From Sphingomonas sp. LaA6.9 (lineage in GTDB: Bacteria; Pseudomonadota; Alphaproteobacteria; Sphingomonadales; Sphingomonadaceae), in contig NZ_JAKVIO010000001.1 of the NCBI RefSeq assembly GCF_022601895.1, positions 1 to 64,000 of the forward strand: 64,000 bases of DNA. Reading direction: 5' to 3'. Made by a program: the position numbers and the translations under genes. Below the pieces are notes generated by a model. That model was given only the letters and a program-made list of their open reading frames with translations. It did no database searches and had not been told where the DNA came from. Shown here one piece after another: positions 37,121 through 45,945 of this stretch (position 1 is the first letter of the stretch; every line of letters starts with the position of its first letter).

Positions 37121-39355
37121 ATGACGGGGGAACGAGTGGCAACATTGGCTGCGGCACCGGCAATGACGCGCTTCCGCATCGGCGGGGCCGTCTTCCTCGC
37201 CACCATATTGACCGGATCCTTCCTGCTGTTCCTCGTCCAGCCGATGATCGCGCGGATGGCCTTGCCACGGCTTGGCGGCGCGCCGGCGGTATGGAACAGC
37301 GCCATGCTGGTCTATCAGGCGCTGCTGCTGGGCGGCTATGCCTATGCGCACGCGCTTGGTCGGTTTCGCCCCGTACGACAGGCGATGATCCATGTCGCGT
37401 TGCTCGCCGCCGCCGCGCTCTGGCTGCCCATCGGGCTTGCCGCGACGAACCCGCCCGCCGATGCCAGCCCGGTTCTGTGGGTGCCGTGGCTGCTTGCGCT
37501 CTCGATCGGGCCGCTCTTCTTCGCGGTCGCGGCGCAGGCACCGCTCATGCAGCGCTGGTACGGTATCGCGAGCGGGGGGCGGGATCCTTATGCGCTTTAC
37601 GCGGCCTCCAATCTGGGGAGCTTCGGCGGGCTGATCGCCTATCCCCTGATCGTCGAGCCGCGGATGACGCTTGCGCAACAGAGCTGGCTCTGGAGCACGG
37701 GCTATGCGGCGCTTGGCGTGCTGGTTGTCGCCTGTGCGCTGTTGCTGCCGCGCGCCGGGTCGCCCGGCGAACCGGTGGCGTCGGCGCAGCCGAGCGTACG
37801 ACCGGGGCGTCGGCGGCAACTCCACTGGGTACTCCTTTCCGCGGTGCCGTCGGGGCTGATGCTTTCGACGACCACGCATATGACCACCGATATCGTGGCG
37901 ATGCCATTGCTCTGGGTGATCCCGCTCGGTCTCTATCTGCTGAGCTTCAGCGTGGCATTTGCCGAGAGGCGCGGGCTAGCCGATATGGTGACGCGACTTG
38001 GGCCCTTCGTGATCCTTGTTTTCGGCGGCATGGCGATCGCGAATCCCTATGACCCGCTGGTCGCAGCGGGCCTTGGGCTGGCGCTGCTCTTTGTCGTCGC
38101 CACCGCGCTGCACACCCAGATGTATCGTCTGCGCCCGGCAGCGGATCGCCTGACCGGATTCTACCTTGCGATGTCAGTCGGGGGTGTGGTCGGCGGGCTG
38201 TTCGCGGCGCTGATCGCGCCCGTCGTCTTCGACTGGACCTATGAGCATCCGCTGCTGATACTGGCGGCGGCGTTGCTGGTGCCGCAACACGCCCTGACCG
38301 CGAGGTTGGGCCGGCTGTGGGGAACAGGACAGCGGCGGAGGATCATGACGTTGCTGGTAGCGCTGCTCGCATCGGTCGCGGTGATGTCAGTGACGGTGTT
38401 TCAGGGCAGTGGTTTGATCGGCGCGCTGGCGATGACGACGCTGTACGTGCTTGGCTTCATCGCGATTGGAAATCCGGTCGCGTTCACCGCGACCGTCGCC
38501 GCATCGCTCCTGATCTGGGGCGGCCTCCAGTCGATCCAGCTTTCTCTCCGCGGTGAACTGCGCAGCCGGAGCTATTTCGGCGTCTACACCATCACGGAAA
38601 GCGCCGGCGACAAACGCCAGATTTCGCACGGCACAACCGTCCACGGCATCCAGTCGCTGCGACAGGGCGACGAGACCGAGCCCAGCGCCTATTACGCCCG
38701 GGCTTCGGGCATCGGCCGTGCAATGACGCATGTCGAGCCACTCTTCGGTCCTCACGCCCGCATCGGCGTGGTCGGGCTCGGCGCCGGCACGCTCGCCTGT
38801 TATGCGAGACCCGGACAGGCATGGCGTTTCTATGAGATTGATCCGGAAGTCGTGCGGATCGCTCGTGATTCAGGGCAGTTCAGCTTTCTCTCGCGCTGCA
38901 CGCCCGACGTACCGGTTGATATCGGGGATGCCCGGCTGACGCTTGCTGCAGCGGCTCCGGGCAGTCTTGATCTTCTGGTTCTCGACGCCTTTTCATCGGA
39001 TGCGATTCCGGCGCACCTGCTGACGCGCGAGGCACTTGAAAGCTATCGCCGCGTCCTTGCGCCCAACGGGCTGATCATGGTTCACATTTCCAATCACTAT
39101 CTGGATCTGGAACCCATGCTGGCGGTAACCGCGATGCCGCAGTGGCATGCGCGGCGGCTCGACTATCGCCCCGATGCCGAGGCGCAGCGTCGCTATTTCA
39201 GCGCGGTGTCGCACTGGGTCGCGCTTTCGCCCGACGCCGACACCATTACGCGCCTCTCCGCGGACGATCCAGATTGGCGAACATTGCGATCCCGGCCGGA
39301 CATCCGGCCTTGGACGGATGACTTCTCCAGCATATTGCCGCTACTCGTAAAGTGA
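37121..39355 (+). CDS. Fused multi-pass membrane / spermidine synthase-like protein (744 aa)
   Basis: The first two thirds form a polytopic membrane domain with about eleven hydrophobic segments (from GAVFLATILTGSFLLFLVQP to LLIWGGLQSIQLSL). The last 200 residues are a spermidine synthase-type Rossmann domain: GVVGLGAGTLACYARPGQ near residue 550, FYEIDPEVV, and LVLDAFSSDAIPAHLLT near 620. Such fusions are common, but polyamine synthase activity has rarely been shown. The ATG at 37121 is chosen; the GTG at 37136 has a better ribosome site (GGGGGAA). It stands alone after hemB. Confidence 0.8.
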   Translation: MTGERVATLAAAPAMTRFRIGGAVFLATILTGSFLLFLVQPMIARMALPRLGGAPAVWNSAMLVYQALLLGGYAYAHALGRFRPVRQAMIHVALLAAAALWLPIGLAATNPPADASPVLWVPWLLALSIGPLFFAVAAQAPLMQRWYGIASGGRDPYALYAASNLGSFGGLIAYPLIVEPRMTLAQQSWLWSTGYAALGVLVVACALLLPRAGSPGEPVASAQPSVRPGRRRQLHWVLLSAVPSGLMLSTTTHMTTDIVAMPLLWVIPLGLYLLSFSVAFAERRGLADMVTRLGPFVILVFGGMAIANPYDPLVAAGLGLALLFVVATALHTQMYRLRPAADRLTGFYLAMSVGGVVGGLFAALIAPVVFDWTYEHPLLILAAALLVPQHALTARLGRLWGTGQRRRIMTLLVALLASVAVMSVTVFQGSGLIGALAMTTLYVLGFIAIGNPVAFTATVAASLLIWGGLQSIQLSLRGELRSRSYFGVYTITESAGDKRQISHGTTVHGIQSLRQGDETEPSAYYARASGIGRAMTHVEPLFGPHARIGVVGLGAGTLACYARPGQAWRFYEIDPEVVRIARDSGQFSFLSRCTPDVPVDIGDARLTLAAAAPGSLDLLVLDAFSSDAIPAHLLTREALESYRRVLAPNGLIMVHISNHYLDLEPMLAVTAMPQWHARRLDYRPDAEAQRRYFSAVSHWVALSPDADTITRLSADDPDWRTLRSRPDIRPWTDDFSSILPLLVK

Positions 39356-39379
39356 GACGAGTCGGACATCGGAGAAACA

Positions 39380-39931
39380 ATGGGCGCGATCATCGCCGAG
39401 ACCGAGCGGCTCATGCTGCGCACATGGGACGAGGCCGATATCGACGCCTTCATGGCGCATCTCAACACGCCCGCGGTGATGCGCTGGCTAGGCGGAGTGC
39501 AGACGCGCGCGGATTATGAAGCGGCGTATCAGCGCATCACCGCCTCGCAGGCGGAACACGGCCACAGCTTCTGGATCGTAGAGCGCAAGGATGACGGCGA
39601 ACTGCTCGGCTTTTGCGGGCTGAAGCGCTTCAATTCGGAGGGCAGCGATCTCACAGGGAGCTTCGAGATCGGCTGGCGGCTGCGCGAGGATGCATGGGGC
39701 AAGGGCTATGCGCGCGAGGCGGCGATCGCCTCGCTCGACTACGCCTTCGACGTGCTTGGCGCGCCCTTTGTGGTGGCGCTTACGGTACAGGGCAATGCGG
39801 GTTCATGGCGGCTGATGGAGCGATTGGGCATGGAGCGGCGCACGGATCTGGACTTCGTCGATCCGCGCTATGGCCCGGAGCTCAATCCGACAATCATCTA
39901 CAGAATCGGGAGCGATCAATGGAAGGCGTGA
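39380..39931 (+). CDS. GNAT family acetyltransferase, RimJ/RimL-like (183 aa)
   Basis: TERLMLRTWDEADIDAFMAH opens the RimJ/RimL-type domain, LREDAWGKGYAREAAIASLD is the acetyl-CoA loop, and VQGNAGSWRLMERLGMER is the C-terminal helix motif. It overlaps the next gene by 13 bases and is thus probably co-translated with the gamma carbonic anhydrase. Substrate unknown. Confidence 0.85.
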   Translation: MGAIIAETERLMLRTWDEADIDAFMAHLNTPAVMRWLGGVQTRADYEAAYQRITASQAEHGHSFWIVERKDDGELLGFCGLKRFNSEGSDLTGSFEIGWRLREDAWGKGYAREAAIASLDYAFDVLGAPFVVALTVQGNAGSWRLMERLGMERRTDLDFVDPRYGPELNPTIIYRIGSDQWKA

Positions 39932-40467
39932 GCATCATTCCCTTCAACGGGAAGACCCCGAAGATCGACCCTTCCGCCTTTGTCGCGCCCGGCGTCCGTC
40001 TGATCGGCGATGTCGAGATCGGGCCCGAGGCGAGCATCTGGTACAATTGCGTGCTCAGGGCCGACGTGAATTTCATCCGCATCGGCGCGCGCTCGAATAT
40101 CCAGGATGGCACGGTCATCCATTGCGATTCGGGTCGCACGGGCACCGGTGGCTACCCGACCATCATAGGCGACGACGTCCTTGTCGGCCATATGGCGATG
40201 CTCCACGGCACGACAGTCAGGGATCGCGGTTTTGTAGGGCTGGGTGCGATCGCGATGGACGGCACGGTCATCGAATCGGGCGGCATGCTCGCCGCGGGTG
40301 GCATGCTGACCCCGCACAAGTCGATCGGCGCAAATGAGATGTGGGGCGGGCGCCCCGCCAAACTGATGCGCACGCTCACCGAAGAGCAGGTGGCGGGCAA
40401 TCTGCTGGGCGTGGGGGGCTATGTGATGCTCGCCAAGGCGCACAAGGCCGAGATCAAGGGTTGCTGA
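39919..40467 (+). CDS. Gamma carbonic anhydrase family protein (182 aa)
   Basis: This is a left-handed beta-helix hexapeptide-repeat protein (VRLIGDVEIGPEASIWYNCV, GDDVLVGHMAMLHGTTV). The three metal-ligand His positions of the gamma-CA family are visible (TVIHCDS, VGHMAMLH). Relatives include YrdA and PaaY; some are carbonic anhydrases and others thioesterases. The ATG at 39919 lies within the end of the GNAT gene. Its stop overlaps the convergent lipoprotein gene by 14 bases. Confidence 0.9.
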   Translation: MEGVSIIPFNGKTPKIDPSAFVAPGVRLIGDVEIGPEASIWYNCVLRADVNFIRIGARSNIQDGTVIHCDSGRTGTGGYPTIIGDDVLVGHMAMLHGTTVRDRGFVGLGAIAMDGTVIESGGMLAAGGMLTPHKSIGANEMWGGRPAKLMRTLTEEQVAGNLLGVGGYVMLAKAHKAEIKGC

Positions 40468-40972
40468 GCGCCGCCTGAAGCGCTGCGAGCCGCGCGATCT
40501 GCCGGTTGTTGAGCGATTCGACCTCGCCACGCGCGGCGAATGCCTCCTCTATGCCGCCTACCCTGGCGTCCTGCGTCGCCTTGTCGGCGAGCGCGACATA
40601 GAGCGAGTCGAGTTCTGCCAGTGCGGCCGCGGTCGGAGCGCGCGCGCCGTCCAGCGCAGAAAGCTGCTGTTGCGCAGCAATCCATGATTCGGATGCGGCG
40701 GCGGCGCCACGCGCGGCGGTGACGGCGCGTTCGGTCTGGCCGAGAATGGCCGCAAAGGCCGATTCCCCGTCGCGCGCCTGCTTGAGCAACCGGCCCAGAT
40801 CGGCTTTGAGCGCCGCATCGGCGGGCGCTGGCGGAGCAGGTTCCGGCGTCTCGATCGCATCGGTGCGCTGTTCGATCGGGCGCGGCGCAAGCGAAGGGGA
40901 ATCCGCGCCTTCGGTGGCGCAGCCAACGAGCAGATATGGGAGGACGAATGCGGAGACGCGGATTTTTTTCAT
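40454..40972 (-). CDS. Hypothetical helical lipoprotein (172 aa)
   Basis: No family recognised. A lipobox ends the signal (PYLLVGCATEG, Cys 18). After a Pro-rich linker (ETPEPAPPAPADAA) the remainder is Ala/Leu/Gln-rich and probably a helical bundle or coiled coil (LGRLLKQARDGESAF, QQLSALDGARAPTAAAL, LNNRQIARLAALQAAL). It could be an envelope structural or chaperone-like protein. Tail-to-tail overlap of 14 bases with the carbonic anhydrase gene. Confidence 0.6.
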   Translation of the reverse strand: MKKIRVSAFVLPYLLVGCATEGADSPSLAPRPIEQRTDAIETPEPAPPAPADAALKADLGRLLKQARDGESAFAAILGQTERAVTAARGAAAASESWIAAQQQLSALDGARAPTAAALAELDSLYVALADKATQDARVGGIEEAFAARGEVESLNNRQIARLAALQAALSNP

Positions 40973-41055
40973 GTCCGTTACCTAAACGCGCAAGAAAATG
41001 GCTGCAACGGACTTGCGCTACCTGCGCTTGCCCCGTAAGAGCCCCTCCACACCGC

Positions 41056-41132
41056 GCGCCCGTAGCTCAGCTGGATAGAGCATCAGACTACGAATCTGAG
41101 GGTCGGACGTTCGAATCGTTCCGGGCGCGCCA
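41056..41132 (+). tRNA. tRNA-Arg (anticodon ACG)
   Basis: Complete 77-base cloverleaf with encoded CCA. Acceptor GCGCCCG pairs with CGGGCGC, discriminator G; the D arm contains GCTCAGCTGGATAGAGC; the anticodon stem TCAGA/TCTGA holds loop CTACGAA with anticodon ACG at 41090-41092; the T arm contains GTTCGAATC. A34 would be edited to inosine to read CGU, CGC and CGA. A short T run follows. No repeat of the 3' end or integrase is seen, so it is not an occupied attachment site here. Confidence 0.97.
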
Positions 41133-41335
41133 ATTTTTCCAACAGCAACGATGCTCCGCGACCTGAAGGTCGCGTCCCTTCAACCCGGCCGCCCATGGCA
41201 CCGGCGGGATCGAACAATAAGTTGCAACGCTGTTAGCCTTTCTGGCTTCGCTCCGGGGCTGATCCGCCATATTGAGCGGCGGCCTTCCGACATGACCCCA
41301 GACGAGCGGTGGCGACACATGTATCGGGCGCCACC

Positions 41336-42091
41336 ATGAAAGATCTGTCGCATCTGTTGTTCGGGCCATTGCTGGCGGGCGCCAGTCTGCGCGACAGGCT
41401 GATCGCCTGTCTCGGAGCCTTTATCGGCATCGCGCTTGCGGCAATCACCTGCGTCGAGATGTCACCACTCGCATCGGTCACGCTGATTGCGCCGATCGGC
41501 GCATCGGCGGTGCTTCTGTTCGCCGTGCCGTCGAGCCCTCTGGCGCAGCCCTGGTCGATCATCGGCGGCAATATCGTGTCGATGACGGTGGGCATTGCGA
41601 TCGCGCATCTCGATGCCGGGCCATTGGTCGAGGCCGGGCTCGCGGTTTCCGGCGCCATTCTTGCGATGTCCGTGCTGCGCTGTCTTCATCCGCCGGGCGG
41701 GGCTGTGGCGCTGAGCGTCGTATTGGGCAGTAGCGACATGCTGACCGCCGCCGATCATATCGTCGTTGCCGCACCGGTCGTCGTGAACTCTCTGGCCCTC
41801 GTCCTGATCGGGTGGTTCTTCCACCGCTATTCGGGCCACTCCTATCCGCATCGCGCCGTGCCCGTGATGTGGAAAGAACTGCCGCCCGCGCCAGCGGCCG
41901 GAGTGTTGCTGGACGATATCGACAAGGCGCTTGAGGAACTGGGCGAAACCTTCGACGTCAGTCGTGAGGATCTTGCCGTGCTGCTCGCGCGTGCGGAGGT
42001 CCACGCCGATCGTCGCCGAAGTCGATTGGCGGCGACCGAGATGGCTGGGCCGGCAGTTGTCGGGGCGCCGGATTGGCGCAAGCGGGCATAG
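41336..42091 (+). CDS. HPP family membrane protein (251 aa)
   Basis: Four to five hydrophobic segments (LIACLGAFIGIALAAITCVE; VTLIAPIGASAVLLFAV; IIGGNIVSMTVGIAIAHL; GLAVSGAILAMSVLRCL; VVAAPVVVNSLALVLIGWFF) surround the family motif LRCLHPPGGAVALS. A charged cytosolic tail of about 65 residues follows. HPP proteins are integral membrane proteins; some plant and bacterial members are linked to nitrite transport. A GTG at 41309 could extend the N-terminus by 9 residues. It is followed tail-to-tail by a DUF202 gene. Confidence 0.85.
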   Translation: MKDLSHLLFGPLLAGASLRDRLIACLGAFIGIALAAITCVEMSPLASVTLIAPIGASAVLLFAVPSSPLAQPWSIIGGNIVSMTVGIAIAHLDAGPLVEAGLAVSGAILAMSVLRCLHPPGGAVALSVVLGSSDMLTAADHIVVAAPVVVNSLALVLIGWFFHRYSGHSYPHRAVPVMWKELPPAPAAGVLLDDIDKALEELGETFDVSREDLAVLLARAEVHADRRRSRLAATEMAGPAVVGAPDWRKRA

Positions 42092-42134
42092 ATCGCGCCT
42101 CGCCAGAGATCGGCCGCGCGGCTCCCGTTGGACG

Positions 42135-42533
42135 CTAGACGAGCCTGCCGGCAATGCTGACGAACAGCGCAATGCCGGCAAACGACATGACGAGTGCCAT
42201 TATCAGGACGGGGCGCCCCAGCCTGAACTCCTCGACCCTGTTCAGATCCCTGAGTGTCGTCCAGTAGCTGATCGTTCCAAGCACCATCGCTGCCGTGCCC
42301 ATGCCTGCCAGGAACAAGCCCACGCGCTGGGGGCTGTGCGAGGCAGCGATTTCATTGTGCTCCGCCAGAGCGTCCAGAAACTTGTAGATCGTGAAGCCGA
42401 AGCTGAGCATCGACAGCGAGGTGCGGATCCACGCCATCAGCGTGCGATCGGCCGCCATGACAGTGCGCATCTCACCCATGTCGCTGGGCAGCGCGTGCCG
42501 CTTATGTGCTGAACCCGTTTCCGCCGCCGCCAT
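42135..42533 (-). CDS. DUF202 (YidH family) membrane protein (132 aa)
   Basis: The DUF202 signature is clear: MAADRTLMAWIRTSLSMLSF followed by GFTIYKFLDAL. Three membrane helices are expected (SLSMLSFGFTIYKFL, VGLFLAGMGTAAMVLGTI, VLIMALVMSFAGIALFVSI). Function unknown; E. coli YidH is a small inner-membrane protein. The ATG at 42533 has GGGAGAT upstream; an open frame extends further but is unsupported. Confidence 0.85.
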   Translation of the reverse strand: MAAAETGSAHKRHALPSDMGEMRTVMAADRTLMAWIRTSLSMLSFGFTIYKFLDALAEHNEIAASHSPQRVGLFLAGMGTAAMVLGTISYWTTLRDLNRVEEFRLGRPVLIMALVMSFAGIALFVSIAGRLV

Positions 42534-42702
42534 CGAGATCTCCCGGACATGTCGTGGCTGGACCGCTTGCTCGACCAGCGAATGTTGTAACGACGAAGGC
42601 ACAATCGCCATGCCGTTGCTGGCGATCGTAATCCGGCAGCGCATCGCTTTAAATCCGGGGTTTTCCCGATGCAAAAATGGCGCGGCACCTCGCCGGGCAA
42701 GG

Positions 42703-45700
42703 TCAATGAAAATCGCGTGATTTGGGCAAAATCCGCACATTGCGCGGATGGCTGTGGCCGCGCGGGATCTGGGGGTGCGTCACCTCATCGGCATGTGCGA
42801 GTTCGGGGCGGACGGGCGGGCCTTCCGAAAGCCCGTCGAGCATAGCGGTGCGATCGTGCACGCGGTTGGCCATCAGGTGGATGACGCCCTCCTTGCTGCG
42901 CTGGACCTCGCCCTCGACGAGCATCAGTCGTGCCGACATCACCGCACGACGATAGCGTTCGAACTGCCGCGCCCAGAGCAGCACGTTGGTGATCCCCGTC
43001 TCATCCTCGAGCGTGATGAAGATCGCATTGCCCTTGCCCGGGCGCTGACGGATCAGGACGATGCCCGCAGTCCGCACCAGCGCGCCGTTGCGCGCAGCAG
43101 CAGTGTCGGCGCAGCTCAACACGCCCTCGCGCACGAAATCGCTGCGCAGGAAGGTCATGGGATGGCCTTTGAGCGACAGGCGCGTCATCTGGTAGTCGGT
43201 GAGGACATGGTCGACCGGCAGCATTTCGGGTAGATCGGCATCGGGTTCTTCGGCCAGTTCGGCTGCGTGCGCCGCGGCGAAGAGCGGCAACGCGCCCTGC
43301 GGCGTGCGCCGCGCCTCCCATAGCGCGTTGCGTCGGCCGAGCCCGATCGAGCCGCAAGCATCGGCGTCGGCAAGAAGACGCAGCGCGCGCGAGGGAAGGC
43401 CCGCGCGTTGCGCCAGTTGCTCGATCTGCGTGAAGCCGGAGCCACGAGCGCCGGCCAGTGCATTCGCCCAATCCTCTCGAAACCCCTCGATCTGGCGGAA
43501 GCCCAGCCTGAGCGCGAGCTGGCCAGCGTCGCGGTGTTCAAGGCTATTGTCCCAGCCGCTTGCATTGATGTCGACGCCGCGCACCTCGACGCCATGTTCG
43601 CGCGCGTCGCGGACGAGCTGCGCGGGCGCGTAGAAGCCCATGGGCTGGGAATTGAGCAGCGCGCAGGTGAACACAGCCGGATGATGGCATTTGATCCACG
43701 CCGAGACATAGACGAGCTTGGCGAAGGACTGGGCATGGCTCTCGGGAAAGCCATAGCTGCCGAAACCCTCAATCTGCTTGAAGCAGCGTGCCGCGAAATC
43801 GGGCTCATAGCCGCGCGCGACCATGCCGTTGATCAGCTTGTCGCGATATTCGTGGATCGTCCCGACATTGCGGAAGGTCGCCATCGCGCGGCGCAGGCCA
43901 TTGGCTTCGTCGGGGGTGAAGTTCGCAGCCACGATCGCGAGCTTCATCGCCTGTTCCTGAAACAGCGGCACGCCGAAGGTCTTGTCGAGAACGTTCCTGA
44001 GTTCATCGGCCGGGTAGGGCGCGCGGGGAGAGGGTACGATCGCGGGTTCCTCGCCATTGCGCCGCCGCAAATAGGGATGGACCATGTCACCCTCGATCGG
44101 TCCCGGGCGCACGATCGCGACCTGGATGACGAGATCGTAGAATTCGCGCGGGCGCAGCCTCGGCAGCATGTTGATCTGCGCGCGGCTTTCGACCTGGAAG
44201 ACGCCGATGCTGTCGCCCCTGCAGAGCATGTCGTAGACTGCGGGATCGGTCTCCTGCAGCGATCTCAGCTGGTAATCGCCAAGTTCCTGTTCGCGCAGCA
44301 GGTCGAAGCTCTTGCGGATGCAGGTGAGCATGCCCAGCGCAAGCACATCGACCTTCATCAGCCCGAGCGCGTCGATATCGTCCTTGTCCCATTCGATGAA
44401 GGTGCGGTCATCCATCGCGGCATTGTGGATCGGGACGGTCTCGTCGAGCCGGTCCTCGGTGAGCACGAAGCCGCCGACATGCTGCGAAAGGTGGCGTGGA
44501 AATTCGAGGAGTTGCTCCACGATCGCCTTCAGCCGCGCAATCTCGGGATTGGCGAGATCGAGCCCCGCCTCGGCGTAGCGCTGATCCGGAATCTCGCTCG
44601 CATAACTGCCCCAGCTTGTATTGGCGAGCTGCGCGGTCACGTCCTCGGATAGCCCCAGCGCCTTGCCGACCTCGCGGATCGTGCTGCGCGAGCGGTAATG
44701 GATCACCGTCGCGGCGATCCCCGCGCGCGCGCGACCGTAGCGGCGATAGACATATTGCATCACCTCCTCGCGGCGCTCGTGCTCGAAATCTACGTCGATA
44801 TCGGGGGGCTCTCCGCGCTCCTCGGAAAGGAAGCGGGTGAAGAGCAGGTTGTTTTCGATCGGGTCGATCGCGGTGATGCCCAGCAGATAGCAGACCAGCG
44901 AATTGGCCGCCGATCCACGCCCCTGACAGAGAATCGGCGGTGTACTGGTCTTCGCGAAGTTCACGATGTCGTGGACGGTCAGGAAATAGCAGGCGAAGCC
45001 GCATTTGCGGATGAGGCCGAATTCTTCGTCCAGCACCTCGCAGCAGCGCGCTGGAATGCCCTTGGGATGGCGTCGATGCGCTTCGGCCATCACCATATGT
45101 TCGAGCCAGTCCTGCGGGCTCCAGCCCTCGGGCACGGGCTCGTGGGGATATTCGTAGCGCAGGTCGTCGAGCGTGAAAGAGATGCGCTCGAGCAACCTGC
45201 AAGTCTCGGCGACGGCCTCGGGGCAATCGCGGAACAGCCGCGCCATTTCCTCGGGGGCTTTCAGATGGCGTTCGGCGTTGGCCGCGAGCAGCCGGCCCGC
45301 GTTGCGGATCGTGACGCCCTCGCGGATGCAGGTGACGATATCGTGGAGCGGACGCTGTTCGGGCGCGGTGTAAAGCGCATCATTGGTGGCGATCAGGGGG
45401 ATTCCCGTGCGCGCGGCGAGCTGCATTCGGCTCGCCAGCACCCGGTGGTCGCGGCCCTGGCGCAGCATAGTCGCGCCCAGCCACACCGCGTCCGGGCGTT
45501 CGCGCGCGAGCCGGCGCAGCACGAACTCGTGCTGTTCGTCGGCCATCGCGATCAGCAGCAGGTCCTCGCAATGCACGAGGAGGTCGTCGAAGCGCAGGAT
45601 GCAGTCGCCCTTTTCGGCGCGCAGATTGCCCAGCGTCAGCAACCGCGTCAGTCGTCCCCAGCCATAGCGGGTGGCCGGATAGGCGATGATGTCGGGGGTT

Positions 45701-45945
45701 CCGTCGGCAAAGACCAGCCGCGCGCCGACGATCAGGCGGAAATCGATATGATCGCCCCGCTTCTGCCGAGCCTTGCGCAGCGCAACGTGCGCGCGCACCA
45801 CGCCCGCAACGGTGTTGCGATCGGCGATGCCGATGCCCGTCATGCCGAGGTCTATCGCATGGCCGACCATATCCGATGGAGGCGACGCGCCGCGCAGGAA
45901 GGAATAATTGGTCGCGGCGACCAGTTCGGCGAAGCGCGTGCTCAT
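42703..45945 (-). CDS. dnaE2: Error-prone DNA polymerase DnaE2/ImuC (1080 aa)
   Basis: This C-family polymerase performs SOS mutagenesis and translesion synthesis together with ImuA and ImuB. The N-terminal PHP domain is seen (ELVAATNYSFLRGAS, DLGMTGIGIADRNTVAG), and the catalytic palm carries the paired acidic residues of PDIDVDFEHERR near residue 385 and GVFQVESRAQI later. The C-terminal OB fold (AIFITLEDETGITNVLLW) is present. The size matches DnaE2, not the longer DnaE1. Its ATG overlaps the imuB stop by 4 bases, the last step of a coupled imuA-imuB-dnaE2 operon. Confidence 0.95.
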   Translation of the reverse strand: MSTRFAELVAATNYSFLRGASPPSDMVGHAIDLGMTGIGIADRNTVAGVVRAHVALRKARQKRGDHIDFRLIVGARLVFADGTPDIIAYPATRYGWGRLTRLLTLGNLRAEKGDCILRFDDLLVHCEDLLLIAMADEQHEFVLRRLARERPDAVWLGATMLRQGRDHRVLASRMQLAARTGIPLIATNDALYTAPEQRPLHDIVTCIREGVTIRNAGRLLAANAERHLKAPEEMARLFRDCPEAVAETCRLLERISFTLDDLRYEYPHEPVPEGWSPQDWLEHMVMAEAHRRHPKGIPARCCEVLDEEFGLIRKCGFACYFLTVHDIVNFAKTSTPPILCQGRGSAANSLVCYLLGITAIDPIENNLLFTRFLSEERGEPPDIDVDFEHERREEVMQYVYRRYGRARAGIAATVIHYRSRSTIREVGKALGLSEDVTAQLANTSWGSYASEIPDQRYAEAGLDLANPEIARLKAIVEQLLEFPRHLSQHVGGFVLTEDRLDETVPIHNAAMDDRTFIEWDKDDIDALGLMKVDVLALGMLTCIRKSFDLLREQELGDYQLRSLQETDPAVYDMLCRGDSIGVFQVESRAQINMLPRLRPREFYDLVIQVAIVRPGPIEGDMVHPYLRRRNGEEPAIVPSPRAPYPADELRNVLDKTFGVPLFQEQAMKLAIVAANFTPDEANGLRRAMATFRNVGTIHEYRDKLINGMVARGYEPDFAARCFKQIEGFGSYGFPESHAQSFAKLVYVSAWIKCHHPAVFTCALLNSQPMGFYAPAQLVRDAREHGVEVRGVDINASGWDNSLEHRDAGQLALRLGFRQIEGFREDWANALAGARGSGFTQIEQLAQRAGLPSRALRLLADADACGSIGLGRRNALWEARRTPQGALPLFAAAHAAELAEEPDADLPEMLPVDHVLTDYQMTRLSLKGHPMTFLRSDFVREGVLSCADTAAARNGALVRTAGIVLIRQRPGKGNAIFITLEDETGITNVLLWARQFERYRRAVMSARLMLVEGEVQRSKEGVIHLMANRVHDRTAMLDGLSEGPPVRPELAHADEVTHPQIPRGHSHPRNVRILPKSRDFH

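Noticed and set aside
41056-41335. tRNA-Arg as an integration site for a mobile element
   Set aside because: The tRNA is complete, no duplicate of its 3' end was seen downstream, and the flanking genes are ordinary chromosomal genes without integrase.
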